Notes: generated by a model from the letters alone, not told the origin. Positions 1-10,869 are shown, counted from the stretch's first letter. The stretch is 64,000 bases of DNA from Catonia carolina (GCA_035578175.1 JAQMRL010000003.1:92916469-92980468), one strand, 5' to 3'. Translations and numbers: made by a program.

Positions 1-660
1 AAGAGAAAGTCAAAGTGTTGCAAGAAGTACACTGTTTTTACGTGTTAGATTAAATAAAAGTTCTTTAGTCACTGCCATTTTTCATTTACTGTATTTGTTA
101 TTTATTGTATTTATTTTCTGCAGTTGGATAATATACGTATTATTAATACAAATAAAGTACAAATAGAATTGTAATGTATTTACATACAAATTGTAATGTA
201 ATTTATATTTTATTTTAGTTTTCGTACGATATATAAACTTTACAGTAATAAAACATACGTGCAGTAATCCTGTACAGCCAAATACGATAAGCTAATTTTT
301 AAACACGAAAATAGAACAGTTTGAAATTTTCCTTTTTTAATTTCAATTTTTTTTTTGAACGCATACGTTGAATATATAATAAATTTATCACTTGGTATGT
401 ATTAGATATTATAGGCGGAGTACATTTTTTGAGCGTAAAGGGTAGAGTAAACTTTAAAATAAGGTATAATTTTAAAGTCAACAGGAGCAGTAAGAGAGGA
501 GAAATTGCTCGACTGGTTGGAGTGGCGGCATGAGAAAGTGAAAAAGTTAACAGCAAACTCCCACCCGCCTAAATTTATCGTGCTTATTATAAGTTAATTA
601 AATTTATTTTAATCTTGTATTTTACATTATTTTTACTTATAGTTTTTATCTTAAAAAACT
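1..660. other. AT-rich, no gene seen
   Basis: AT-rich sequence with short homopolymer runs. Open frames on both strands here are short, of biased composition and match nothing I recognise. No transposon ends or RNA genes were seen. Confidence 0.5.
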
Positions 661-674
661 ATTTATTACAACGA

Positions 675-1085
675 TAGCACCGGTTCTCCAAGAATTTCAG
701 CATACTTGGCGCTTACTCTATATTGTAGAGCATTAAAAATTTAGTAAATGAGGTGATATTTTTTTTTAAATTGTAGGCGCCGTTTTCTAAAAAATTATAA
801 AAAGTGAAAAATTGAACAAATAAATTACTACGTCTGGTTGACAGATTTGATGAAAATGTTTGTGTCAGGTTGCCAAATGTTACGTAACTTAAGTTCCAAG
901 TTTCAACTTTGTACGATATTCCGTTGAGATATTTAGTTCACGCACACCAATCGCTAAAAAAACATGTTTCTGGGTTCAGGGAGTCTGAAAATGTGTATTT
1001 CCGGTGAACATTGGATTTCGTAAAATCTACATGAAAACAATACTTATTTTCCGTATATTCATACAGAGTAAGAGAAAGTAAGTAT
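675..1085. repeat. Dispersed repeat copy 1 (pair with 2965-3380)
   Basis: About 410 bp is shared, in the same orientation and with many substitutions and small indels, with 2965-3380. Shared landmarks in order: 'ccaagaattt', 'aagtgaaaaattg', a block around 'gttgacagattt'/'gttgaccgattt', 'aagtttcaactt'/'aagtttcaactc', 'ccaatcgctaaaa', and 'cctgaaaacgtg'-like sequence. No coding potential, terminal repeats or tRNA-like boxes are visible. It is an old interspersed repeat of unknown class. Confidence 0.6.
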
Positions 1086-1130
1086 AACTTATAAATACAT
1101 TTTTTATGTTTATTTAAAGTCACATAAACA

Positions 1131-1265
1131 TTTTGGTCTTTAGCGTTAACTTTGGAGTAAGTAACGGTGAGTTTGAACGGGTAATAATTTTCTAGACCCT
1201 AGCTAGGAATTGAACCCGGAACCTCCACTTTGCAGCGTAACACACAAACTACTGGTCAGCAGTGT
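1131..1265 (-). mobile_element. tRNA-type SINE, family S2, partial
   Basis: On the minus strand this copy carries a Pol III B-box (GGTTCAATTCC, plus-strand positions 1206-1216), preceded by a tRNA-like head and followed by the family tail that is also seen at 31.0, 35.9, 36.2 and 41.2 kb ('aaattatt..caagtcaaactcacc..'). It directly abuts dispersed repeat copy 1. It is a SINE insertion rather than a functional tRNA gene, because the acceptor stem cannot be completed. Confidence 0.6.
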
Positions 1266-1269
1266 GGGC

Positions 1270-2960
1270 AAAAATATACTATATATTTTTTTACACAATT
1301 GAAAAGAATACATTAGTGTGAACGACCGATGAACAAACCCACCCAGTGGGGAAGCTTCAGTTGTATTTTACAGCCTATTTTTAAGAAGAGGAAAATAAGT
1401 CGTACAGGTGTGTATAGTAGTAAAAGTAATATTTTAGTTTTACCTTATTTTTTATTGTTCTTCAGTAAATTCCATTCAACCTTTTTATTGTGTTGACAGA
1501 TATTTTTATCAGACTAGTTCGTTTTTTATGTTTTAGCTCTGACGGAAACCTACATATTGTTTTATATCGTTTTAGGAAAATATATGTTAAACTAGTGGTA
1601 GTTTTAAGTACATAAATTTTAAGTTCTAAATGAAAAACTAAATTTTTAATTACAAGTAGACTCTACTACTACACATTAATTAAAAGTTTCTTTTATTATT
1701 GCTATTATTATTCTTTTAATTAGAAAGTACAAGCTTAGAGCAAAAGTTTCACAGTCCTAATTATAAATATAATTATTACATCTAAATCTTTACGTGAACA
1801 GGTGATTTAAATTTTATTTTAATTACTTTTTATTAATTATTTTCTTAAGTATTAATCCATGTAAATTTCAGAATTAAGTTTTTTATACTCATACAATTAA
1901 GAAAAGTTAAAATATATTAAATGCAGTTTTGTCCTTTAATTTTGCAGTACTTCTTATTTCCTTCCATTTGTATTGAATTCTTAGACCGGATTTTTAATTT
2001 TTAGTTAGACCGGTTATAAAGTACGCAAATAAATTTTAAACTATATTTAGAACAGACATTGATAAACTTATCAAATTGAAAAGAATAATAATAAGATTAT
2101 GCTTAAATGAAAATCTTTATTAGTACGCATAAAGTGTGTCAAATAAACAAGTTTATAAAAACTTAAAACAAGTAACTTAAGCATAATAAGAAAAAGAGAA
2201 TATACTTTTCGGGACATTTAGAAATCAGAACACCAGGAAATAGAATCACTGTTTAAGAAATGGCGGTATGATAAGCAAAAATTGGAAGATAACTTGGTCG
2301 AACCCCACAATTAGCTGAAGATGAAGGTTGTACCTTATATACGAATAAATTTTTATTTATAACAATTAACTGAAGATGGAAGTTGTACCTTACATAAAAA
2401 AATTTTAACAATGTTTTTTTATTATTTTATACGTTAAAATTTATAGATAAATGAATACGATATTTTAAATGTTTTGGTGCTAGCATTTTTCATCACACCT
2501 TAGAAGGGATTCATACACTCAATACAACAGTACAAATCTGAAGTAAAGCAATTAAAACATCGATCCCAAACTTACAAACCTCAACGTTTTTAACTTTAAA
2601 TTTTCAACCCTCAAAACTTCAAACCTTCCAATTATAAAACTTTAAAGTTGAAACTTAAAACCTTTGTTTAAAGGTTTAAGTTTTAAAATCAATTTTGTCA
2701 CATCTCATCCTAAACCGTTATATAAAATCTTATCTTCCTAAACCGTTTATATCTTAAAATCTTGTTCCGATCAAGTTTTAAAAAAATGTTTAACCATATT
2801 CGAAAAGTACCCATTTTCATTTGAACAAAGTTTAAAAAACTAATTGACACTATATTAAGCATTATAGAAAAAATACTTGAATGAAAATTTGTCGGTTTTA
2901 AATTTTCGATATCTGTAATTATGTAATATTTTCCCCTAAAACGCATGTTAAGGCCACAAT
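1270..2960. other. AT-rich, no gene seen
   Basis: No gene recognised. Around 2280-2400 there is a short imperfect direct duplication ('agctgaagatgaaggttgtacctta' type unit, two copies about 65 bp apart). Around 2570-2690 an AT-rich stretch repeats 'aaacttt/aaacctt' words. Neither has coding potential. Confidence 0.45.
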
Positions 2961-2964
2961 CTTA

Positions 2965-3380
2965 TAAAATCATTTTTGCCACGAGAGTAAAGCCCCCCAA
3001 GAATTTTAGCAGACATGCCGCTTACCTCATCTTGTAGACCGCAAAACATGTAGAAAATGAGGCGATTTTAATCAAACTCACAGAATGCGTTTTTGAAAAA
3101 ATCGCCACTAAGTGAAAAATTGCACGAATAAACTGATACTTCCAGTTGACCGATTTTTATGAATATGTTTGCCTCGGGTCCCCCTGTTACAACTAACTTA
3201 AGTTTCAAGTTTCAACTCGTACGATTTTCTGTTTTGAGTTATTTTGTTTACACACACATAGACCAATCGCTAAAACATAGTTTTTTATGTCCAGAGGACC
3301 TGAAAACGTGTGTTTCCGATGAAAATTACATTTCAAAATTATGAGATATAACTACTCTCCTTACCTTAAAAATTCATACA
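2965..3380. repeat. Dispersed repeat copy 2 (pair with 675-1085)
   Basis: Second copy of the approximately 410-bp repeat described at 675-1085, in direct orientation. The small open frame at 3159-3344 lies wholly inside this non-coding repeat and is not a gene. Confidence 0.6.
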
Positions 3381-3984
3381 GGACAAGGAAAATAAAAATT
3401 AAGTTCATTTGAATATAGTGGATCTAAGATGGCTTATAAGATAAGTAAATACTACATTAAATGTAATCTATCTTATATTTAAATAAACGTACTATACTAC
3501 CATATCTAACCGCACGTTTAAATTTTAAACAGTTCGTGAGATATTTAGAACATTCCAGATTGTTTTACACCCTGAATATTACTTAGAACAATATCCTGTT
3601 GAATACGCCATTATTTTAAGTGATTTAGCAGAAAGCTAATTTAGGAGATGCATAAATTTTGGTTTCGAGTAGGTCATGAATAAATCATAATAGGCCTACC
3701 CATCAGCAAGTCGGCTGACGCATATTTTGACTCGGTGATTGAACGGTAGGTCGCAACGTTATATCGCTAAAAGAGTAAAACAATTCGGAAGGAAATGATT
3801 TGAAATTATAGTTAGTGAACACGTTTCCGTTTGCTGAACTGAAATGAGACGTATGCTTCTACACGATTCTAAAAGTAAATTTGAATAATTTTCCTGTCTA
3901 GTAACCTTTAAATAAATAAAGGCTGCTTTACGAAAGATTTTGATATGTTAGTGAGCAATGAATTATTCATTCATATTTTGTTTC

Positions 3985-4012
3985 GTTAATAATAATAATA
4001 ATAATAATAAAA
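3985..4012. repeat. (AAT)n microsatellite
   Basis: About seven consecutive AAT units. It lies in otherwise featureless AT-rich sequence (3390-4150) in which I see no gene. Confidence 0.85.
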
Positions 4013-4154
4013 TACTATTGTACCATTGGAATCAAATTCTATTCAATTCTTAATTCTGATTATACTCAATTGCTAAAATTCTAAATATTTTTTATATCGT
4101 TTGCGGATGTTAGAATTCTTTAAGTAACTTGGCAAAATGTTTTTGTCTTCCTAA

Positions 4155-4508
4155 GGCCGATTTTTCACTTACCAATATTATACCGATATATCGTATCGTA
4201 TCGTATATATCGAACTGGGAGTTACGGGGGACACGATACCGACAATCGTCGAATATGTTATCATATGAATTTCGGCTCCGAAATCGGTATTTATAAAATC
4301 ATACTTATGATACTACAAGAGATGACTGTGCCATCGATATGTCGGGTCCAATGTGACGACGTGGACATGTCATTCAACATGTTGGACCGTTATCGGCAAA
4401 TGTAAAACCGGTCGTATGTACTTCAATACATTCCGGCTGCCCCGTTTGACGGATTATCGGTATTGGCGACGATATATCGGTATCGTTTCGGTAAGTGAAA
4501 AACCGGCC
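4155..4508. mobile_element. MITE with ~19-bp TIRs, Harbinger-like
   Basis: Terminal inverted repeats: the left end reads GGCCGATTTTTCACTTACC and the right end, reverse-complemented, reads GGCCGGTTTTTCACTTACC (18/19). The ends are flanked by TAA (4152-4154) and TAG (4509-4511), close to the TWA/TNA target of PIF/Harbinger elements. The 354-bp interior is rich in ATCGAT/GATAT words with local self-complementarity and encodes no transposase, so the element is non-autonomous. Part of its interior recurs at 4690-4805. The superfamily assignment is inference from TIR style and target length. Confidence 0.7.
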
Positions 4509-4689
4509 TAGTCACTCTTATTCTTCTGTAATCGCTAACAGCACTCTCTTTTCACTGTACACTTTCCTTGCTTTTTTATCCATCAACTACCTGCTCAGCT
4601 CTTCGTGAAAGTCCTTTTTAATTTCTACTTTAACTTTATTTTTACAGTACTTTTATTGATCAAAAATTTACCGAAAATCGTTAAATATT

Positions 4690-4805
4690 TATCATATGAG
4701 TTGCCGGCTCCGATATCGGTATTTATAAAATCATATTTATCTGTTATATCGGTCCGATACTACAAAGATGACTGTGCCACCGATATGTCGGGTCCAAAGT
4801 GACGA
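4690..4805. repeat. Partial internal copy of the 4155-4508 MITE
   Basis: The sequence from 'tatcatatga' through 'cgatatgtcgggtcca..gtgacgac' repeats the MITE interior (about 4255-4356) in the same orientation, without either TIR. The open frame at 4605-4802 overlaps it and is not a real gene. This may be a second degraded insertion or a local duplication. Confidence 0.6.
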
Positions 4806-4809
4806 CAAT

Positions 4810-5630
4810 CAGATTGTAGCCTTCATGGGTTATATTATTTTAGAGCAAAAGCGAATATAATTAAAGTTACAGAAAATAAAAATACCGACAAATTTTGTAT
4901 TTAGAGGTTTTTTCTACTCAGTTTAGCTTAGTGCTTAGTTTAGCGTCGATTATTAATTTTCCGTAATTGATTTTTCAGAAAAAACAAGTCCAACGGAAGT
5001 TGTTTTTCAATTTCGGTCATCCACTTATGATTAAAATTAGGATATATTTCTCCTTATATACTCGCAAGAGAAAATCATGTGAGTGCTCAAAACCAGGTAA
5101 TTTTGTTAACATTTTTATCTCGTACATAATATTAAAAAATAAGAACTTATGAAAATTGTATTGTATACTGTATTACATTTGCAACTACTAAGAAAATACC
5201 TCCCAGCAACAACACCTACATTGTTTTTTAAATAATTTATGAAAAATATGACTTAAATACTTAAAAGTCAACCAGTAAATTTAATTTTCTCTTTGATGAG
5301 CATAATATATCAAATATTCATTTTCGGAGCCTGATTTCATTCAAACGCCATATTTTAATAAAATTATAATTATTAATTTACAGAAACACAGTAATTATCG
5401 GTACACTAAGACAAGCATATAAAAAAAAAATCATTAATACTTATTACGGATTTCAGGAGTAAAACAAGTAGAAAGTAGACAGAAACTATCTGGTCGGAGG
5501 AGAGCAGGGCAGCATAAATGATTAAAGAACTATTGGTTTATACGGAAGAAGGAAAGGAATAACTACAGTAGTACATAGAGAATAATTAGTGCGGTCCTTA
5601 CTGAAATCAGTTATTTCGGTCCTTACCAAA
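4810..5630. other. AT-rich, no gene seen
   Basis: No recognisable gene or element. The short open frame at 4967-5152 is lysine/phenylalanine-rich and matches nothing I know. Confidence 0.45.
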
Positions 5631-5639
5631 ATAATACTA

Positions 5640-5790
5640 ATTATATTGCCGACCTCAGCCTCGCGCTGCCTACCCCGGTCTCCTTCGAGTTCAACACAGC
5701 AGTTCTTCTCAGGACCAACTCCTGAAGGTTTTCACTGGCCCTTTTCAGGGCCATCACCCAACTTTTCCCACCCCGGTAGAAACACAGATA
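5640..5790 (+). repeat. GC-rich LTR-like repeat, 3' fragment, with histone-type stem-loops
   Basis: A GC-rich block containing a perfect 16-nt stem-loop GGCCCTTTTCAGGGCC at 5737-5752, followed by ATCACCCA, and a degenerate one at 5702-5715 (GTTCTTCTCAGGAC). These match the metazoan replication-dependent histone mRNA 3' stem-loop: 6-bp stem, UUUC/UCUC loop, ACCCA-like 3' flank. The sequence after the hairpin resembles the 3' end of the complete copy at 52755-53365. It looks like the tail of a first repeat copy placed just upstream of the copy at 5858-6490. Confidence 0.55.
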
Positions 5791-5857
5791 AACGACGTTA
5801 TTTTTTAGCAAACAATGAAAGGGAATGAATGGAATGGATTACTGACAAGTTGTAAGT

Positions 5858-6490
5858 TTTCGCGACTGCCCCACCATTATAAGTGCCTGCTGACGGTCTC
5901 AGAACCTGCCATGGTGAGGGCTACCGACGTGCAGCAGGCAGTGCCTACCCTCCACCATGAAGTGGACTCGCCGGAGAGGGATTTAAGTGGCCACACTGAA
6001 CTTAGTCACACTTTCCATCCAGCTTCCGAACTGAAAACAAGAAAAAAGAATCCAGCCAAGACCAGGCGCAGCCATCCCTGGTCGACGCTGCCGGTGGCGG
6101 ACACACATTCCCGCACCGGTTAGCCTTCGCCTACCTGGCCGCCGAAAGAAGCCCGTGCGTGCCTGATGGCATCACGGTGAAGACAGAGTTCAGCGCGGAA
6201 CCGGAGAGAACCGCCTACACCGCGCTATCGGCCGACGGTCTACGCCGACCCGACACTGCGGGGCTCTGGGGGCCACCACTGTCACGCTGCAGTGGGGACC
6301 CAACTGCCGCTGAGTGAGAGTTAGGCTTGAACCCGGTAGCCGAGCCGTCACTCTCCGGGCACCACTTCTAAAACGCCGGCTCGCCGCTTCCGATCACTAA
6401 CAACGGCCCTTTTCAGGGATACCAATCCGCTACGTACAACGGTCCTTCTCAGGACCCCCAACTAACTAAACGTCCCTTTTTAGGGTCATC
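5858..6490 (+). mobile_element. GC-rich LTR-like repeat, copy A, histone-type stem-loops
   Basis: About 630 bp aligned end-to-end by eye with 52755-53365. Shared blocks include 'gtggactcgccgga', a TATA-like 'gatttaag' (5979-5986), 'gagaaccgcct', 'gccgacccgacactg', 'ggggctctgggggccacca' and 'gaacccggtagccgagccg'. The 3' part has three successive histone-type hairpins: 6405-6420 (one mismatch and a terminal wobble), 6441-6456 (GGTCCTTCTCAGGACC, perfect) and 6472-6487 (one internal mismatch). The outer terminus is degraded. The open frame at 5815-6123 shows no known domain. A solo-LTR interpretation rests on the better preserved 52755-53365 copy. Confidence 0.6.
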
Positions 6491-6499
6491 GAAGTCGCA

Positions 6500-7600
6500 A
6501 GTAAGGCTATTAAAACAGGGCGAAGAGATTATTTTAAAGGATATTGCATGAGCAGAATAAATTACAATGCAATTACAATACAATACAATTAAAATCAATA
6601 CAATTTCTTAATAAATTTACAAATAAAAACAATAATAAAAAATAATAACAGATTTAAAATTTTATAAATTGTTGTATAGTAACAAATGGTATCATTACAA
6701 ATAATATCGCTGAAGTATAATTAGTAAAAATAGTGTTATTATTGTATTATTTTACTACTTTTATTTATAATATTTGCACTAATACTACTACCAGTATTAA
6801 GGAAATAAATAGCAATGTTTATATTTAATTTCGCTAATTAAATCATGTAAATTACATTGAGTGCCTGAATAAAATCTTAAGTAAGATTAATTCTCAGTTT
6901 AAAGAGCATTAAGTTTATGTTGCTACTAATTACATGTAAGTTGCTTGTTACAGGATGAGATCCTATAAGATGCGTGAAACTAGTTTAACATATTTAACCC
7001 TACTTATCTACTTTAGTTTCATGAATCTTGTTGTTGATCAATTAATAAAGTTGTATTGTTATTCAGTACCTTACATTAAAGACCTAAATTTCAAACCTTA
7101 AATTACTATTATTAACCATAATCTAAAGTAGGGATTAGCTATAATCAATTATAATACACCAAAGTTATTATTATTACCTTTCTACTTGCACCACCTTCAA
7201 CTATGCCGGTGGGCAAATACTTTAATATGAACTAAAAAAAATAGTATAAAATTGGGCGCCAGCTCTATCAGCAAATAGCTCTATGAGAAAAATAAATAAA
7301 TAAGACTATATCTCCTTGCTTTTAACTAAATATTTAATGAATAATAAACTAATGAATACTAATATGAAACCACTAAAACTATAATCCTTAACCTATTTAA
7401 AAATACAGCCATTTTTTTCGGCCGCGACTTTTATACAAAAAAACTTAGCAAACCCTTAATGAATATACGCATAAATTTACCTCCAATTAAATATGTTTCT
7501 CCTTTCTTCTTCTTCTCTTCGTTCTCCTGGTCACTCCTAGTTCTCCTTGTCACTCCCTTAAATACTGCTCCTTCTTAACTAACCATTCTGTTCCAATCTT
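6500..7600. other. AT-rich, no gene seen
   Basis: Extremely AT-rich with simple-sequence character (for example 'caattacaatacaatacaatt' near 6570). No gene or element end recognised. Confidence 0.45.
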
Positions 7601-7604
7601 TAAG

Positions 7605-7795
7605 TCCCAAGGGAACTGATTTTAATTTCCTGGATCCGAACCAGGAAACCTCTGGTTGATAAACCTCCCTCTCCCACCAACTGTTCAACTAACCTGGAGG
7701 GCTAAAGGGAAGGAGAACCAATCCAATAATTGGCTGTAAGTTGGTAGGTGAAAGAAATTCCCTAAAACACTGCGGGGGAAATACACCCACCTAAT
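7605..7795 (-). mobile_element. Possible tRNA-type SINE (family S4)
   Basis: On the minus strand a B-box-like GGTTCGGATCC (plus 7632-7642) follows a tRNA-like head with conserved spacing. Base composition is higher in GC than the surroundings. This is the only copy in the window, so the family call rests on the Pol III box alone. Confidence 0.35.
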
Positions 7796-8338
7796 GAATA
7801 TCAGATGATTGACCGTTGGCTATATTTACAACTTATTCTCTAACTACTATTTTAATTTAACTTATTCTAAACAATGGGGGGGGTTTCCCTTACATTATTT
7901 TATTTGGTTTTTACCTTAAAAATGGAAGTTACAGTAATTGGAATTACCATAACGTCCATTATTTGTACAATTTTACTTTTACAACGGTACATACTCATCA
8001 CACACACTCTTCGAAATAAAGAAGAAATTAAACAACGAAGCAAGAAATATGTAGAAAAATTAGAAGCTCGTCAAAATTCTTTCGCAGTCAACCTCCTCAA
8101 CAACGAGGATACTCATACTCTGAAACGTTTAAAATCGTTGGACTTACCTTTGCGTTTCTGTTAATCATTTAACTCGTTTAGTAATTTGTTCTACTTCTCC
8201 TAATAAACATCATTATCATCTCCTTCGTCATCTTCAGCTTCACTACTTCATGTTTTAAGATATCAGAGCATTGAATTGGTTTTATTGTTTTTTTATTGCT
8301 ACTCTCAAAACTTCTATGTAAATGTGACAAGGGTATGA

Positions 8339-8874
8339 TTGTTATCTTTGGATGGGTGGCAGCGGACATGGAGAAGACGAGAAGAAAGATTTGCTGAATG
8401 CAACATTTCAACAAAAGTCTCATTTGGAGAAGAATACAAAATGTTCGTGTTTGGCATTTCTTTCAACGCCCGAACTGATCTAGCTGTAGTTCAAGACAGA
8501 ACTCTAGTTGCAGACACCTACTTAATTAATTGTTTAAATATAATGTGTTGTACCTAACACTCCATTTATTGGAGAAGAATTCATTCTAATGCATGACTTT
8601 ATGCTGCTAGAGTGGTTTCACAGTATCTAGATGAGGTATTAAGCGTATGATCTGCCCAGTCAACAGCCCAGAGTTAAATCCTATTGATGAAGTTTGGGTT
8701 ATGCTTGAAAAAAGAGTTCGTCAACGTAGTGCAGTGAATCTTCCACAGCTGTGTCGTGTGGCGAAAGAAGAATGCGAGAAAATCGACCAGGAAGAAATCC
8801 AAAACTTGATTCAAGGAATGCAGAGACGGATACTAGCTGTAATTAAGGCAAGAGGGGGCTGCATTTGTTATTGA
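8339..8874 (+). pseudogene. Tc1-family transposase remnant (C-terminal half)
   Basis: Two frames give pieces of a Tc1/mariner-superfamily transposase, the DDE enzyme that cuts and reinserts Tc1 transposons. The first piece, 8339-8554, carries DGWQRTWRR, then FGEEYKMFVFGISFNARTDL, the Tc1 'G.I...G.TDLV' strand region. The second, 8647-8874, begins with PVNSPELNPIDEVW (the 'QSPDLNPIE' catalytic motif, with D in place of the usual E at that position) and ends RRILAVIKARGG, the standard Tc1 C-terminus. The region between (8555-8646) is shifted in frame and has stop codons; 'ARVVSQYLDE' can still be read in it. The N-terminal helix-turn-helix region, first catalytic Asp and QDNARPH motif are missing. 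No TIRs were found. The element is long dead. Confidence 0.85.
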
Positions 8875-8879
8875 ATTAC

Positions 8880-9790
8880 TAATGCATTATCAATCTCATA
8901 ACAATCATTTACTTTTAATTTTTTCCATTATGTATGAACTAAATATGAAAAATATACTGTCCATATTTCAAACCCTTCCGTTTCTGTTGATTAAAACTTT
9001 TTTTCATTAAATTACCATAAATCAAATTAACAACTCTAATTTTTTGTTAAAAAATATTAAATATTGCTTAAAATTATAATAACAATAATAAGAGTAACAG
9101 AAATGAACCTGTCACATTTATAAAAAATATTTTTTTGCATTTAGCCCAAAATCTTACGTGATGCGTTAATTTTGTCCTGGACGTTACAATCTTTGCTTAA
9201 AATTTATGTACATTAAAAAAACTGATTGCGAAAAAATTAAATAAAAAAAAATGCTGATACGATTATTGGACAGACGCTCCATGTTATGTTTAGTGAACAA
9301 AATACGAAAATACAAAACAATCATGAGATCAGTCTGGACTTATGAAGTACAATTATGTAGTTTGCTAAACCGTCACAACAAAATATTTGTTTAAGTATTA
9401 CAGTACAAAATACTTTGTGCAAAAACACAACATCTCTACTACGTCACAGCGACTAACACGACACGACCAGCACTAACATGACTCACATTAACCCTATGTC
9501 ACAAACTTAGCAAAAACCTTTTGTAAATTCATTTCACATTTAATTTCAGACACACAAATTCGTAAATACATCAGATGAATTCATGACACACTAGGATATC
9601 TGAGAAAAAGAATTACGCACCGATAGCCAAGACCTTCTCCAAAGACCTAAGAATGAAAGGATAAAAGGATAAAAGGACCTTGCCCAAAGAAACTAGTTGT
9701 GGTAATGCACCGGTATTAGTACCAGCAAGTCGATACAAGTAGATAAGTATAGGCATGTCATCTAGCGCGTCGAAGCTTCGAATGAATCAG
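8880..9790. other. AT-rich, no gene seen
   Basis: No gene recognised. The stretch at 9640-9680 contains a short repeated 'aggataaaaggataaaagga' word; otherwise unremarkable. Confidence 0.45.
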
Positions 9791-9797
9791 GTTACAT

Positions 9798-9985
9798 GTA
9801 CAGTGTGGCAAAGATTTGATTGTCCCTTTTCTTTTTATGCTGAAAATAATAAGAAAAGCAGAGCGGAGAGAAGCAGAATCGGCCCGCTATTCCTTCTCAA
9901 TAACATTTCATTAAAAAAAAAATTTTGTAACACTGTAAAATGCTCATCGTGTAAAATCATGATACGCATCTAATTTGTCCTATTA
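9798..9985 (+). repeat. Left arm of an inverted repeat flanking the LINE
   Basis: The reverse complement of 14810-14970. Matching blocks in order are the 'cagtgtggca..gatttgattg' segment, a 27-bp perfect match (9863-9889 with 14914-14940), 'ttctcaataacatttc', and 'gtaaaatcatgatacgca..ttgtcctatt'. The left arm has about 30 bp extra near 9830-9860. The arms bracket the LINE at about 10030-14287, implying that the LINE inserted into an older inverted-repeat (foldback-type) element or between two inverted copies. Confidence 0.8.
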
Positions 9986-9996
9986 CTATTTAATAA

Positions 9997-10029
9997 TACT
10001 ACTATTATTATTATTATTATTATTATTAC
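9997..10029. repeat. (ATT)n microsatellite at LINE 5' side
   Basis: About ten ATT/TTA units immediately precede the LINE coding sequence. A longer array of the same unit follows the LINE 3' end at 14287-14340, so the LINE may have inserted into an (ATT)n tract. Confidence 0.8.
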
Positions 10030-10053
10030 AGTTTTTATTATTACAGTTATTAT

Positions 10054-10869
10054 GGCTGTAAATGTAATTACCATTACAACTGCTCAATTTCTGAAACCAC
10101 GTATCGTGCTAAATCCAGAGAGGCTAAATTATCATGGCGGTGTCAAGGTTGTCGAGACAAGAAAAAAACAGCGGCTTTACAAAAAACATCAAGATCTGCA
10201 TCGGGAACTTCTACACCGGTTGCACCTTCGGTTAGAGTTCTGCTCGTCAACATGTTAAGATCCATTCAACATATGTCGGATAAATTCGATGAGATGTCTA
10301 AAAGGTTTGAAGAAAATGTTAATGAAAGTAAAGTACTAAGAGAAGAAATTTTAAATCTTAAGGAAATTGTCGAGAAGAAAGATGAACAAATTGAAAAATT
10401 GACTGTTAAAATATACAAGCTTGAACAATATAAACGACGAAAGTATCTTGAAATTCATGGTTTGGCTGATGATCCACAGACTGATGTAAAAAAACAAATT
10501 GAAGAGTTTGCTGTAAAAATTGGAGCTACTGGTGTTGAAATTAAAGAAGTACATCGCATTCGTTTGAAGAAATCTGCTATGTTACTGGTCAAGTGCAAGG
10601 AGGAAACTCAACGTAATGAATTCATTAAGAAGGGTAAAATGTGGTGGAATTCATTGTCAGCTGAAGTAATGAAAACTAGTAATCGCATGTATTTTAATGA
10701 ATCATTAATTCCTGAATACCGGAACTTGCTGCGTGAGGTTCGAATTAAGGGTCGTCTGGCAAATTTTAAATATATTTGGGTTAAAAATGGAAGAATTCTT
10801 CTACGCAAAAGTGAAAACGATAACGTTCATAATATCGCCTGTGAAAAAGATCTGTGTAAATTGATTTAA
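10054..10869 (+). CDS. LINE ORF1 protein, 5'-incomplete (zinc finger + coiled coil + FP C-terminal domain)
   Basis: Nucleic-acid-binding chaperone-like ORF1 protein of the LINE. The frame of the ATG at 10252 is open upstream to 9997 with no earlier ATG. The extra N-terminal residues include C-x-C then HYNC and, about 20 residues later, WRCQGC, the second half of the PHD-type zinc finger usual at the start of such ORF1 proteins. A heptad-rich coiled coil follows (about 10260-10440: repeated E/K/L with VEKKDEQIEKLTVKIYKLEQ), then KYLEIHGL, then the FP-type C-terminal domain (YFNESLIPEY..LL.., YIWVKNGRILLRKSE). The upstream frame runs through the microsatellite as Tyr codons, so the true start has been lost. 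ORF2 begins about 155 bp downstream. Confidence 0.8.
   Translation, partial: GCKCNYHYNCSISETTYRAKSREAKLSWRCQGCRDKKKTAALQKTSRSASGTSTPVAPSVRVLLVNMLRSIQHMSDKFDEMSKRFEENVNESKVLREEILNLKEIVEKKDEQIEKLTVKIYKLEQYKRRKYLEIHGLADDPQTDVKKQIEEFAVKIGATGVEIKEVHRIRLKKSAMLLVKCKEETQRNEFIKKGKMWWNSLSAEVMKTSNRMYFNESLIPEYRNLLREVRIKGRLANFKYIWVKNGRILLRKSENDNVHNIACEKDLCKLI

Noticed and set aside
5815..6123. Open frame of 102 codons in GC-rich DNA
   Set aside because: Lies within the LTR-like repeat; the homologous region of copy B does not keep the frame.
5700..6490. CRISPR-like or satellite array of short palindromic repeats
   Set aside because: Spacing is irregular, units are hairpins of histone type and the sequence is eukaryotic; not CRISPR and not a satellite.
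5640..6490. Histone gene or pseudogene accounting for the stem-loops
   Set aside because: No histone H2A, H2B, H3, H4 or H1 coding text in any frame within several kb, and the same block occurs in three places.
7874..8164. Open frame of 96 codons with two hydrophobic segments and a charged C-terminus
   Set aside because: No recognised family, AT-rich composition, unsupported start context after a G-run; could be real but I cannot support it.
10052..10258. Open frame of 68 codons starting at an ATG upstream of the LINE ORF1
   Set aside because: Wrong phase: the adjacent frame continues ORF1 and contains the zinc-finger residues; this one has no family text.
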